A DNA stretch of 39,600 nt from an uncultured Geobacter sp. (GTDB taxonomy: Bacteria; Desulfobacterota; Desulfuromonadia; Geobacterales; DSM-12255): the NCBI GenBank assembly GCA_937860145.1, contig CALMBF010000095.1:1-39600 (forward strand), in the 5' to 3' direction. The notes beneath the pieces were generated by a model, which made no database searches, was not told the DNA's origin, and worked only from the letters and a program-made list of their open reading frames with translations. The position numbers were made by a program, and so were the translations under genes. Below, in pieces: positions 1-8,182 of this stretch. Positions within the stretch are counted from its first letter, which is position 1; every line of letters begins with the position of its first letter.

Positions 1-4
1 TATC

Positions 5-42
5 GCAAAAAGCCCCACCTCAGCCGAGGTGGGGCTTTTTGC
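5..42. terminator. Bidirectional rho-independent terminator
   Basis: A perfect 17-bp inverted repeat (5-21 and 26-42) closes a 4-base AGCC loop. The stem has a GC core (GCCCCACCTC) flanked by A5 on the left and T5 on the right, so it can terminate transcription from either side. The gene it serves on the left lies outside the window. Confidence 0.9.
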
Positions 43-208
43 TTTTGTTCCAGCCTTCGTTAGATTATCTGGTGATTCGCTTCTGTACCTTAAAAAGAAA
101 TAACCTCATTTCCTTGACTCCCCTGAAGCCGTGTATTAGGCTTACTATCTACTCTCAGTCGGTGATTTGCTCCTGACTGGTTTATATCTGCTTGTTCCTG
201 GAGGGGTC

Positions 209-1618
209 ATGTCACAAATTGCTTTCGGTACATCCGGATGGCGCGGCATTCTTTGTGAAGATTTTGTTTTTGATAATGTGCGTGTCGTTGTCCAGGCCAT
301 TGCTGACCATGTACAAGCAGGACCGGACCGCGACAAGGGCCTTATTGTCGGTTACGATTCGCGTTTCATGGGGGAATCCTTTGCCAGGGAGGCTGCGCAG
401 GTCCTGACGTCGTCCGGTATCAAGACGTTTCTCTGTACACGAGATACACCGACTCCGGTAATCTCGTACGAAATCCTCCATCGTGGTGCTGCTGGGGCTA
501 TCAATTTTACCGCCAGTCATAATCCGCCGGAATATAACGGCATAAAATTTTCTCCGTCATGGGGCGGACCGGCACTTCCCGCGACAACGAAAGACATCGA
601 GCAGCGTGCCAATGCCATGCTTGGACAGGTCTCTCCTGACAGGACGGCCGAGCGCCGTGACCTCCTTGAGGAAATAGACCCCAGGACCTCCTATCTCGCC
701 GATCTGGAAGCCAAAGTCGACTTTGACGCAATCAAATCTCTCGGGACAGTCGCCGTTAACCCGCTCTACGGGACTGGGCGCGATTACCTCGATGTGCCGC
801 TGCTGAAGCGCGGAGTCGACGTCCGCCTGATCAACGGCCACAGGGACCCGTATTTCGGAGGCTTCCCTCCCGAACCCGCTGAGAAGTACATTCAGGATTT
901 CATCGGCCTGGTTAAGAGTGACGAAAAGATTCGCCTCGGTATTGCCACCGATGGGGATGCCGACCGGTTCGGCATCGTGGATCACGACGGTACCTACATC
1001 GAGCCAAATTACATTATTGCCCTGCTTCTCGATTACCTGGTCAGGTACAGGAAGATGCAGGGTGGTGTGGCCCGCAGCGTGGCCACCTCTCATCTTGTCG
1101 ACGCAGTTGCACGTCATCACGGCATCGATGTGTACGAGACACCCGTCGGCTTCAAATACGTTGGCGAGCTGATAAGCCAGGATAAGATAATCATCGGCGG
1201 TGAAGAGAGTGCAGGACTTTCAATCAAGGGGCATGTCCCGGAAAAGGACGGAATACTCGCCTGTTTCCTCGTGGCGGAGATGGTAGCCAGGGAGGGGAAG
1301 CCGGTCGGCCAGCTTCTTGAGGAACTCTACCAGAAGGTAGGCCGGTTCATTACCAAGCGGGAGAATATTACCCTCTCTCCCAGTCTTGAAGAGTCGTTCC
1401 CCTCAAAGCTTGCCTCTATACCGGTTAACATCGCGGGAACAGCAGTGGCTGATGTGGTAAGGACAGACGGTACCAAGCTTATTCTTGCTGACGGCAGCTG
1501 GCTTTTGTTCCGCAAATCTGGCACCGAACCGGTGGTCCGGCTCTACGGCGAGGCACCTTCTGACGAGAAGCTTAAGCAGGTTATGTCTGCCGGAAGAGAC
1601 TTTATACTTAACCCCTGA
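209..1618 (+). CDS. Phosphoglucomutase/phosphomannomutase family protein
   Basis: This alpha-D-phosphohexomutase (469 aa) would interconvert hexose 1- and 6-phosphates (glucose and/or mannose) in the cytosol for glycogen, sugar-nucleotide and LPS synthesis. All four active-site blocks of the family are visible: the catalytic phosphoserine loop TASHNP (Ser103), the metal loop DGDADR (248-253), the sugar-binding loop GEESAG (331-336) and the phosphate-binding loop KSGTEP (about 436-441). Length is normal. I chose ATG 209 because GGAGGGG lies just upstream at 200-206; the frame stays open to 167 but that extension has no ribosome-binding site and no family similarity. Whether glucose or mannose is preferred cannot be told from sequence. 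It stands alone between the terminator at 5-42 and the nifU promoter. Confidence 0.93.
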   Translation: MSQIAFGTSGWRGILCEDFVFDNVRVVVQAIADHVQAGPDRDKGLIVGYDSRFMGESFAREAAQVLTSSGIKTFLCTRDTPTPVISYEILHRGAAGAINFTASHNPPEYNGIKFSPSWGGPALPATTKDIEQRANAMLGQVSPDRTAERRDLLEEIDPRTSYLADLEAKVDFDAIKSLGTVAVNPLYGTGRDYLDVPLLKRGVDVRLINGHRDPYFGGFPPEPAEKYIQDFIGLVKSDEKIRLGIATDGDADRFGIVDHDGTYIEPNYIIALLLDYLVRYRKMQGGVARSVATSHLVDAVARHHGIDVYETPVGFKYVGELISQDKIIIGGEESAGLSIKGHVPEKDGILACFLVAEMVAREGKPVGQLLEELYQKVGRFITKRENITLSPSLEESFPSKLASIPVNIAGTAVADVVRTDGTKLILADGSWLLFRKSGTEPVVRLYGEAPSDEKLKQVMSAGRDFILNP

Positions 1619-1688
1619 CGGTGTCATTGCCGTCTGCTGCTGCGCTTGAAGGGGAGTGTCCAGGTAAAGAAGATTAAAAATATCCTCT

Positions 1689-1716
1689 TTGCCTCACCTC
1701 TACTTTACGTTATAAT
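1689..1716 (+). promoter_or_regulatory. Likely sigma-70 promoter for the nifU operon
   Basis: TTGCCT (1689-1694) and a perfect TATAAT (1711-1716) are separated by 16 bp. Transcription would start near 1723, giving a leader of about 20 nt before the ATG at 1742. The -35 matches four of six consensus bases. Confidence 0.55.
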
Positions 1717-1741
1717 GAGAAAAAAATGCTCTGGAGGAATC

Positions 1742-2599
1742 ATGTGGGATTATACCGATAAGGTAAAAGAACATTTTATGAATCCACGCAACGTGGGTGA
1801 TATAGCCGATGCCGATGCGGTCGGTGAAGTTGGTAGTCTTGCCTGCGGCGACGCACTCAAGCTGTTCATCAAGCTCGATGAACAGAAGGAGCGAATCGTC
1901 GACGCCAAGTTCCAGACATTCGGCTGCGGCAGCGCCATTGCTTCTTCCTCTGCTCTCACCGAAATGATCAAGGGTAAAACCCTCGACGAGGCACTTCAGA
2001 TCACCAATCAGGAGATTGCCGACTTCCTCGGCGGGTTGCCGGAAGAGAAGATGCACTGTTCGGTCATGGGGCAGGAGGCTCTGGAGGTCGCCATCGCCAA
2101 GTACCGTGGCGGTCCGATCCCGACTCACGACCACGGTCACGAGCATGAGCAGGAAGGGGAGATCGTCTGCAAATGTTTCGGCCTTACCGATGGTTTTCTC
2201 AAGAAGGTCATCGCCCAGAACCGTCTGCATACGGCTGAGCAGGTAACCCATTTCACCAAGGCAGGTGGGGCCTGCGGTGGCTGCATACCCAAGATCAAGG
2301 AGTTGATAGCCGAGGTCCTCGGGGAGCAGCAGCAGCGGGAGCCGAAGCGCCCCGAGCGCCTCACCAATCTGCGCAAGATGCAGCTTATCCAGGAGGTGCT
2401 GGAGAACGACGTCCGCCCCCAACTCTGGGCCGACGGCGGAGATCTGGAACTGATCGATATCGCCGGAAGTGCCGTTCAGATCGCATTCCGCAAGGCCTGC
2501 GCCGGATGTGCCTCTTCCGGATACACCGCCCGTTTCGTGGAGCAGAAGCTGCGCGAACTGGTTGCCGAGGATATCACCGTTGAGGAGGTTCAGGGATGA
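1742..2599 (+). CDS. nifU: NifU, three-domain Fe-S cluster scaffold
   Basis: NifU is the scaffold on which iron and NifS-derived sulfur are built into [2Fe-2S]/[4Fe-4S] clusters. All three domains are present in 285 aa: an IscU-type N-terminal domain with its three cluster cysteines (Cys35, Cys62, Cys106); a central BFD-like [2Fe-2S] domain with CxC...CxxC (Cys143, 145, 178, 181); and a C-terminal Nfu domain with CAGC (Cys253, 256). A His-rich linker (HDHGHEHE, about 129-135) joins the first two. ATG 1742 follows GGAGGA; an in-frame start at 1646 would precede the promoter and is rejected. It overlaps nifS by 4 bp (ATGA), so the two are co-translated. No nitrogenase gene is nearby, so this pair probably serves general Fe-S assembly in an anaerobe. 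Confidence 0.95.
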   Translation: MWDYTDKVKEHFMNPRNVGDIADADAVGEVGSLACGDALKLFIKLDEQKERIVDAKFQTFGCGSAIASSSALTEMIKGKTLDEALQITNQEIADFLGGLPEEKMHCSVMGQEALEVAIAKYRGGPIPTHDHGHEHEQEGEIVCKCFGLTDGFLKKVIAQNRLHTAEQVTHFTKAGGACGGCIPKIKELIAEVLGEQQQREPKRPERLTNLRKMQLIQEVLENDVRPQLWADGGDLELIDIAGSAVQIAFRKACAGCASSGYTARFVEQKLRELVAEDITVEEVQG

Positions 2600-3768
2600 A
2601 AGAGATATACCTGGACAATAATGCGACCACCCGGGTTGACGATGATGTCTTCGAGGAGATGCGTCCCTATTTCTGTGAGCTGTACGGCAATCCCAGTTCA
2701 ATGCATTATTTCGGCGGCCAGGTGCAGAAGAAGGTGGACGAGGCTCGGCAGCGTGTGGCCGGCCTTATCGGTGCCCATCCTGAGGAGATCATCTTTACTG
2801 CCTGCGGGACCGAAAGCGACAATGCGGCCATCCGTTCTGCCCTCGAAGTATTTCCCAACAAGCGGCACGTGATAACGACCCGGGTCGAGCATCCGGCCGT
2901 CCTCACTCTCTGCCGTGGTCTTTCCAAGCACGGTTACCGCGTGACCGAGTTGAACGTAGATGGCGAGGGTCGTCTCGATCTCGATGAACTGCGCAGCGCT
3001 ATCGACGAGAACACCGCCATCGTCTCTGTCATGTACGCCAATAACGAAACGGGGGTCATCTTTCCGATCGAGGAGATCGGCCGCATAGTAAAGGAAAAGG
3101 GGGCGCTGTTCCATACCGATGCCGTCCAGGCGGTGGGGAAGATCCCTCTCAACATGGCCGAGTCGACCGTTGACATGCTCTCTCTCTCGGGACATAAGCT
3201 GCATGCCCCCAAGGGGATAGGTATCCTTTACGTCCGTAAGGGGGTACCGTTCAGGCCTCTTCTCGTTGGTGGCCACCAGGAAAAGAGCCGGAGAGCGGGG
3301 ACGGAGAACACCGCGTCGATTATCGCTCTCGGCAAGGCCTGCGAGCTTGCGGGAAGATACCTTGAGGATGAGAACACCAGGGTAAAGGCGATGCGTGACA
3401 GACTGGAGCGGGAGTTGCTCAGCCTGATACCGGCTGCACGGATAAACGGTGGCAAGGCAGACCGGCTGCCCAATACCCTTTCCATTGCGTTCGAATTCGT
3501 CGAGGGAGAGCTGATCCTGCTCTATCTTTCCGAACTAGGTATATGTGCTTCCTCGGGCAGCGCCTGCACTTCCGGCTCCCTCGAGCCGTCCCACGTGCTG
3601 CGTGCCATGGGGGTTCCGTTTACCTGTGCCCATGGCTCGATCCGTTTTTCCCTGTCCCGGTTCACCACCGACGGGGAGATCGATACGGTGATACGGGAAC
3701 TGCCCCAGATCATCCGGCGCGGCCGGGAGATGTCCCCCTTTGGAAGGGAACTCCTGCAGAAGTCCTAA
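2596..3768 (+). CDS. nifS: NifS cysteine desulfurase
   Basis: This PLP enzyme converts cysteine to alanine and passes a persulfide to NifU. In 390 aa it shows the N-terminal YLDNNATT motif, the PLP lysine in SGHKLHAPKG (Lys201) and the sulfur-carrying cysteine in ASSGSACTSGS (Cys324). The compact active-site loop with SACTSG is typical of group I NifS/IscS enzymes. The start is fixed by the 4-bp overlap with nifU, whose GAGGAGGTTCAGGG end supplies the ribosome-binding site. The next gene starts 9 bp after the stop. Confidence 0.95.
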   Translation: MKEIYLDNNATTRVDDDVFEEMRPYFCELYGNPSSMHYFGGQVQKKVDEARQRVAGLIGAHPEEIIFTACGTESDNAAIRSALEVFPNKRHVITTRVEHPAVLTLCRGLSKHGYRVTELNVDGEGRLDLDELRSAIDENTAIVSVMYANNETGVIFPIEEIGRIVKEKGALFHTDAVQAVGKIPLNMAESTVDMLSLSGHKLHAPKGIGILYVRKGVPFRPLLVGGHQEKSRRAGTENTASIIALGKACELAGRYLEDENTRVKAMRDRLERELLSLIPAARINGGKADRLPNTLSIAFEFVEGELILLYLSELGICASSGSACTSGSLEPSHVLRAMGVPFTCAHGSIRFSLSRFTTDGEIDTVIRELPQIIRRGREMSPFGRELLQKS

Positions 3769-3777
3769 GGGCTTATT

Positions 3778-4866
3778 ATGGATGAAGAACCGAGCCGGTA
3801 CTGCTTCGATCCTTCGAATTCTGCCGATTCCCTGACTACGGCAGCCCGCCTCATGAATGTGAGGCGCTTTACCGACGAGATGCTCTCCTGGGTCAGGGGA
3901 CGGGGAAAAGTCCTGATTATCATGCATGATAATCCCGACCCGGACTGCCTTGCTTCAGCAATGGCGCTCAGGCAGTTGTTTTTCACCAAGCTTGGACAGG
4001 AGTCGGTGATTGCCTTCTCGGGGATGATCGGCAGGAGCGAAAACCTGGTCATGGCCAGGGACCTCGATATTCCCCTTACTCCCCTCGAGATCATCGATTA
4101 TGACGACTACAGCGTTGTCTGCATGGTGGATACCCAGCCTGGCACAGGCAACAACTCGCTCCCCCCTGATGCTAGGGTCGATCTGGTCATAGATCATCAC
4201 CCGTTGCGGGGGGGCACCAGGGAGTGCCGTTGGCTGGATGTGAGAGAGGATTACGGTGTGACAGCCACAATCCTCTACGAATACCTGGTCGCCCAAGAGG
4301 TGAACATCAACGCCAAGCTGGCAACCGCCATTTTTTATGCGATCAAGTCGGATACCCAGGATCTCGGGCGAGAAGCAAATCGACCGGATCGCGAAGCATA
4401 TCTCCGGTTGTTCCCGCTGACCAACAAAAGGCTCCTGTATCTCATTACCAATCCGCGCCAGCCTGTCGAGTATTTTCGAACCATCAGGCGTACACTCGAC
4501 CGTGCGAAAATTTATGGGCACGTGATAGTTGTCAATATGCAGAAGGTGGCATTCCCCGAGCTGGTTGCGGAGATGGCTGACTTTCTGCTGAAGCTTGATG
4601 AGGTGGATACGGTACTGTGCATGGGGGAATACTGTACTGAAGTCAACCTTTCGCTTCGGACGGTCAGGCAGGATCTGAACTGTGGCGAGGTTGCAAAGAC
4701 GCTGGTAGCCGGTTATGGACTGGCCGGGGGCCATGCACTCATGGCCGGAGGCAAAATCGACCGGGTCATTGGTGATGCGTATGAAATGAATGCCCTGGAG
4801 GCTCTTCTGACCGAGCGCTTCCTGAAAGCGGTGGGGTGTCCTGCCGGGGACGGAAGGTATATCTAA
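3778..4866 (+). CDS. DHH-family phosphoesterase (NrnA-like)
   Basis: A 362-aa member of the DHH superfamily, which hydrolyses phosphodiester or phosphomonoester bonds of short oligonucleotides, pAp or cyclic-dinucleotide products. Visible motifs are HDNPDPDC (50-57), DTQPG (118-122), the DHH signature in VIDHHP (139-141) and a C-terminal DHHA1-type GGH (317-319). There is no signal peptide or membrane segment. The 9-bp gap from nifS implies co-transcription. Family resemblance is clear, but the substrate (nanoRNA, pAp or pGpG) cannot be assigned from sequence. A link to cyclic-dinucleotide turnover is possible given the GEMM riboswitch and GGDEF protein elsewhere in the window, but that is speculation. 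Confidence 0.8.
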   Translation: MDEEPSRYCFDPSNSADSLTTAARLMNVRRFTDEMLSWVRGRGKVLIIMHDNPDPDCLASAMALRQLFFTKLGQESVIAFSGMIGRSENLVMARDLDIPLTPLEIIDYDDYSVVCMVDTQPGTGNNSLPPDARVDLVIDHHPLRGGTRECRWLDVREDYGVTATILYEYLVAQEVNINAKLATAIFYAIKSDTQDLGREANRPDREAYLRLFPLTNKRLLYLITNPRQPVEYFRTIRRTLDRAKIYGHVIVVNMQKVAFPELVAEMADFLLKLDEVDTVLCMGEYCTEVNLSLRTVRQDLNCGEVAKTLVAGYGLAGGHALMAGGKIDRVIGDAYEMNALEALLTERFLKAVGCPAGDGRYI

Positions 4867-4894
4867 ATTTGACTGATTCGGAGACGTTCATCCT

Positions 4895-5611
4895 ATGAGA
4901 CATGATGGTAGAACTGCAGATACACTGAGGAATGTAGTGATCACCCGGAACTTTACCCGGTATGCCGAAGGCTCGGTGCTGGTGGAATTCGGCGATACGA
5001 AGGTCATCTGCACTGCATCCGTTGAAGAGAGCGTTCCCCCGTTTTTGCGGGGCAAGGGTGCCGGCTGGGTTACGGCAGAATATTCCATGCTGCCACGCGC
5101 AACCCACACCCGCTCCCCCCGTGAATCGTCAAAGGGGAAGGTCGGAGGCAGGACTCACGAAATCCAGCGCCTTATCGGCCGTTCCCTGCGTGCCGTGACC
5201 GACATGGCAGCTCTCGGGGAGAGGTGCATCCATATCGATTGCGACGTCATCCAGGCGGATGGCGGCACACGGACCGCTTCCATCACCGGTGCATGGGTCG
5301 CCCTTGCCGATGCGGTCAACGGCCTCGTGCAAAAGGGGGTTATCAGCGCCAACCCGCTCAAGGAAGGAGTTGCCGCGGTCAGCGTCGGCATCGTCGGGGG
5401 CGAGGCAGTGCTGGATCTTGACTATTCAGAAGACTCCGCCGCCGAAGTCGACATGAACTACGTCATGACCTCATCCGAACGGTTCGTCGAGGTCCAGGGT
5501 ACCGCTGAAAGCGAGCCGTTTACCCTGGCACAGATGGACGAGATGCGAGCCCTTGCGGTAAAGGGGATCAAAAAGCTGCTGCAGGCACAGCAGGAGGCAT
5601 TACGGGGATGA
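4895..5611 (+). CDS. rph: Ribonuclease PH
   Basis: RNase PH is a phosphorolytic 3'-5' exoribonuclease that trims tRNA 3' ends. The 238-aa length is standard. Seen in the sequence: the N-terminal [11 protein letters not shown], the phosphate-binding arginine in [16 protein letters not shown] (Arg86) and the acidic motif [16 protein letters not shown] (Asp180 and Asp186). It overlaps rdgB by 4 bp (ATGA). The rph-rdgB pairing is common in bacteria, joining RNA decay with nucleotide-pool cleaning. Confidence 0.96.
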   Translation: MRHDGRTADTLRNVVITRNFTRYAEGSVLVEFGDTKVICTASVEESVPPFLRGKGAGWVTAEYSMLPRATHTRSPRESSKGKVGGRTHEIQRLIGRSLRAVTDMAALGERCIHIDCDVIQADGGTRTASITGAWVALADAVNGLVQKGVISANPLKEGVAAVSVGIVGGEAVLDLDYSEDSAAEVDMNYVMTSSERFVEVQGTAESEPFTLAQMDEMRALAVKGIKKLLQAQQEALRG

Positions 5612-6204
5612 AGGAACTGCTCGTGGCTACCGGCAATGCAGGCAAGGTAAGGGAACTGGAGGCTCTGCTGGAGGGGACGGGCATCACCCTGCGTTCCCTG
5701 CGGGATTTTCCCCACCTTCCTCCCACCGTGGAGGATGGAGACAGTTTCGAGAAGAATGCTATCAAAAAGGCACGTGAAGCCAGTGCGGGTACCGGCCTTC
5801 CCGTGATCGCCGATGACTCGGGCCTGCTGGTTGCCGCCCTGGACGGCAGGCCGGGGGTCTACTCAGCCCGCTATGCCGGTGATGGTTGCAGTGACGCGGA
5901 CAACAATCTCAAGCTGCTCGGCGAGCTTGTCGATGTACCCATGTCCCGCAGGGGGGCTGCCTTCCGTTGCGTGATTGCCCTTTGTTTCCCCGATGGAGGG
6001 TGCCGTACGTTTGGTGGTGAACTTCACGGGGTAATCACGGATGAACCTTCGGGGGATGGCGGGTTCGGCTACGATCCGCTTTTCATGGTACCGGAGTACG
6101 GCATGACCCTGGCTGAGTTGCCGCTCGAAGTGAAAAACAGGATTAGCCATCGTGGACGGGCCGTTGCCGCCCTCACGCAGTACCTTCTTGAAAATCCTTT
6201 CTAG
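5608..6204 (+). CDS. rdgB: XTP/dITP pyrophosphatase (RdgB/HAM1)
   Basis: Hydrolyses deaminated purine triphosphates (XTP, ITP, dITP) to monophosphates and so keeps them out of DNA and RNA. In 198 aa it shows the family motifs [10 protein letters not shown] (7-16), the catalytic ADDSGL (Asp69/70) and GFGYDPLF, plus SHRGRA near the C terminus. The start is set by the 4-bp overlap with rph. It is the last gene of the nifU-rdgB run. A 16-bp palindrome (6211-6226) follows the stop, but without a U-tract. Confidence 0.95.
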   Translation: MKELLVATGNAGKVRELEALLEGTGITLRSLRDFPHLPPTVEDGDSFEKNAIKKAREASAGTGLPVIADDSGLLVAALDGRPGVYSARYAGDGCSDADNNLKLLGELVDVPMSRRGAAFRCVIALCFPDGGCRTFGGELHGVITDEPSGDGGFGYDPLFMVPEYGMTLAELPLEVKNRISHRGRAVAALTQYLLENPF

Positions 6205-6645
6205 CCCGCGAACCGGCGTGCCGGTTGCCCGGAAGTTGTCGGTGCTTCTCCCCTGGTCATATTCATTTTCTGCCCATAGTAAAGCGCGTCCTGCGCTCAT
6301 GGCAAATCTCCCTTCAGGCTCGTCGTGTAATCGCCCTGCACTGCACTCATCGGAGCTCCCCGGCTAAAGGCATGTCTTCTTGCACGCCTCTCCTCTGCTT
6401 ACCCCTCTGATCAATTGTTATCAATCCTCGCGTCCAGATGTGTACACACGCTTGAAAAGAGTCGAACGTCTGATATATTAATATCTGATAATGTAATAAT
6501 GTTAATGTCAGTTGTTTTTCACTGTGTCCAGTGTGGAATGTTACTACTCCTTTTGGCAGGTGGGCGGAAAGCCAATCGGCGTATCAATTGATACCTTGCT
6601 ACACGAAATTGGCAGCAGTTGAAGCTAAACGAGTGGGGGGGATTT
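6205..6645. other. 440-bp intergenic region
   Basis: It begins with a palindrome (AACCGGC...GCCGGTT, 6211-6226) that could end the upstream operon, though no T-run follows. The second half is AT-rich and holds a likely promoter (6452-6479). A repeated TCTGATA appears on both sides of an imperfect GATAT/ATATC dyad around 6470-6490. I see no convincing coding frame; the short open frames here lack ribosome-binding sites. Confidence 0.5.
6452..6479 (+). promoter_or_regulatory. Likely sigma-70 promoter of the small secreted protein gene
   Basis: TTGAAA (6452-6457), 16-bp spacer, TATATT (6474-6479). It would leave a leader of about 160 nt before the ATG at 6646. Confidence 0.4.
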
Positions 6646-6957
6646 ATGGGGAAAATGGTTCTGATGGTGCTTCTGGCGATTCCGTGTTGGGCGTTTGCAG
6701 GGACAGAATGCAGGGTTTATGAGAATGCTGACCTCCAGAACATGTCTACCGGTGACTTGATAACCATACGTAATAAGTATGTTGGCGTTTCCTGGAAAAT
6801 AGGGGATAACGCACATGAATATTACGATTATAAAAAGTGCAGGAAGTCCGTAGCCCTTATGAATGAGGCTGATAATTGCAGAAGGCAGGCGGATCGTATC
6901 AGGTTGATAATCGAAGAGAAACAAAAGGCGAAGACGTTGCTGACAGCCCTCCAGTAG
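6646..6957 (+). CDS. Small secreted protein of unknown function
   Basis: I do not recognise the family. The 103-aa product has a clear signal peptide (MGKMVLMVLLAIPCWAFA, cleavage likely after Ala18), so the mature protein of about 85 aa should be periplasmic. The mature part has three cysteines (ECRV, KKCRK, DNCRR) and a charged helical C-terminal half rich in Arg, Lys and Glu. ATG 6646 is preceded by GGGGGGG (6635-6641); an in-frame TTG at 6619 has no ribosome-binding site and would put a hydrophilic extension before the signal peptide. The DNA is more AT-rich than the neighbouring housekeeping genes. It stands alone, with an unrelated gene on the other strand downstream. Confidence 0.6.
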   Translation: MGKMVLMVLLAIPCWAFAGTECRVYENADLQNMSTGDLITIRNKYVGVSWKIGDNAHEYYDYKKCRKSVALMNEADNCRRQADRIRLIIEEKQKAKTLLTALQ

Positions 6958-7069
6958 CTTCAAGGAAAGGCAGGCACGTCACTTCTTGATGATTTCATGT
7001 CTGCTCCGCTACTGCGGCGTAACGTTGTGGTAGCGATACCATGAAATCCGGCTGAAACGAAAAGACTGT

Positions 7070-7720
7070 TCAGAGATCATGCAAATCAATCATGGTGATA
7101 TCTGAGTTGTACCTGGTGGTCGAAGCTTTTGTCGCGGTGGCGAGTTTGCCCACAATGTTCTGGATTCGTTTCATCTCGCCGTGAAGGGTTGCAAAATATC
7201 CCTTTGTCGTTTCAGAGGCGTGAGCCAGCTCGTTTTGCAAGAGGTGGAGGCTGGCAAATACCGAGGTGAGGGGATTGTTTATTTCGTGGCTAACGGCAAC
7301 CGCCATCTCCTTGAAAACCGTCAATCGTTCCAGCTTCAGCGCCTGTACCCTGGCTCGGCGTGCCCCGAGGTGGGCGCTGACCCGTGCCTGCAGTTCCAGA
7401 GGGTAGAAAGGTTTCACCACATAATCATCCGCTCCGGCCTGAAAACCTTTGACCTTTTCGTCTCCGGAATCCACTGATGTCACGAAGATGATCGGAATCT
7501 CCCTGGTGTCATCTTCTTGCTTCAGAAGTCTGCATACCTCAAAACCATCAAGCCCCGGCATATTGACGTCCAGCAGGATCAGGTCCGGTTGTACCTCGCG
7601 GGCAGCCTTTACCCCTTCCGCACCATCATTCCTGAATTCCAGCTCATAGGTCGAGCTGAAGATCCCGGCGAGCAGGGCCTGGGCAACCCTGCTGTCATCG
7701 ATGACAAGAATCTTTTCCAT
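7070..7720 (-). CDS. Response regulator with HisKA domain but no ATPase domain
   Basis: A 216-aa cytosolic signalling protein. Residues 1-118 are a complete receiver domain: acidic pair in VIDDS, phospho-acceptor Asp51 in LLDVNMP, Thr81 and Lys103 in VKPF. Residues about 130-200 form a HisKA dimerisation/phosphotransfer helix pair with the H-box AVSHEINNPL (His145). The protein then stops after YNSDITMIDLHDL, so the N, G1 and G2 boxes of HATPase_c are absent. Downstream sequence (below 7070) shows no continuation, so this is not an obvious frameshift. It may act as a phosphorelay intermediate or regulate a partner kinase. GAGG precedes the ATG on the minus strand. The partner is not in this window. 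Confidence 0.85.
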   Translation of the reverse strand: MEKILVIDDSRVAQALLAGIFSSTYELEFRNDGAEGVKAAREVQPDLILLDVNMPGLDGFEVCRLLKQEDDTREIPIIFVTSVDSGDEKVKGFQAGADDYVVKPFYPLELQARVSAHLGARRARVQALKLERLTVFKEMAVAVSHEINNPLTSVFASLHLLQNELAHASETTKGYFATLHGEMKRIQNIVGKLATATKASTTRYNSDITMIDLHDL

Positions 7721-8120
7721 TCATACCTCGCACAGAAAATCGCTGTCTGTCATGTCTGGCCTGTCAGCACATGACGACCAGTAATTCTAATCGTAATTAT
7801 GATGCCGGCCGGGCCTCCTACCTGGAGCACTGCTCGGGCTTCCAGTGGATAATAAAATACCAGTTCTCATGTGTGCGGTCTATAAGGATATTTGCTGTGA
7901 AAGTAGTGCCGGGTAGTTAGATGGTGTCGTTACTGTAGTTGACGCCGGTTGAAATTTGACCATAGACCCGTGGAGATGGCGTTGAGTCCGTGTTGTGTGT
8001 TTATATCTGCCGAGAAACAGGGGTAGTTTCTCATGCATGTCCCGCGTTAGGACATGCTTGGTGATCTCTTTTGTCTCTTTGGGGCAATTGTGCTGCTCGA
8101 TCCAAAAACGGAAGCATGAT
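7721..8120. other. 400-bp intergenic region with one hairpin
   Basis: Between two minus-strand genes. It holds a perfect 8-bp hairpin, GCATGTCC (8035-8042) and GGACATGC (8050-8057), with a 7-base loop and no T-run. No convincing reading frame is seen. The upstream region of the 7720 gene must lie here, but no clear sigma-70 or sigma-54 promoter was found. Confidence 0.4.
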
Positions 8121-8159
8121 AAAAAAATGCTCCGGTCATAATAACCGGAGCATTTTTTT
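8121..8159 (-). terminator. Terminator of the multihaem cytochrome gene
   Basis: A perfect 16-bp stem (8121-8136 with 8144-8159) closes a 7-base loop. Reading on the minus strand it ends in T7, 24 bases after the cytochrome stop codon. Confidence 0.9.
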
Positions 8160-8182
8160 CTATCTGAACGTGTGCTGAATCT

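Noticed and set aside
6531-6722. 63-aa plus-strand frame overlapping the small secreted gene
   Set aside because: No ribosome-binding site and no signal or domain; the 6646 frame has both.
8035-8057. GCATGTCC/GGACATGC hairpin considered as a terminator
   Set aside because: No T-run on either strand; it may be an operator, but nothing supports this further.
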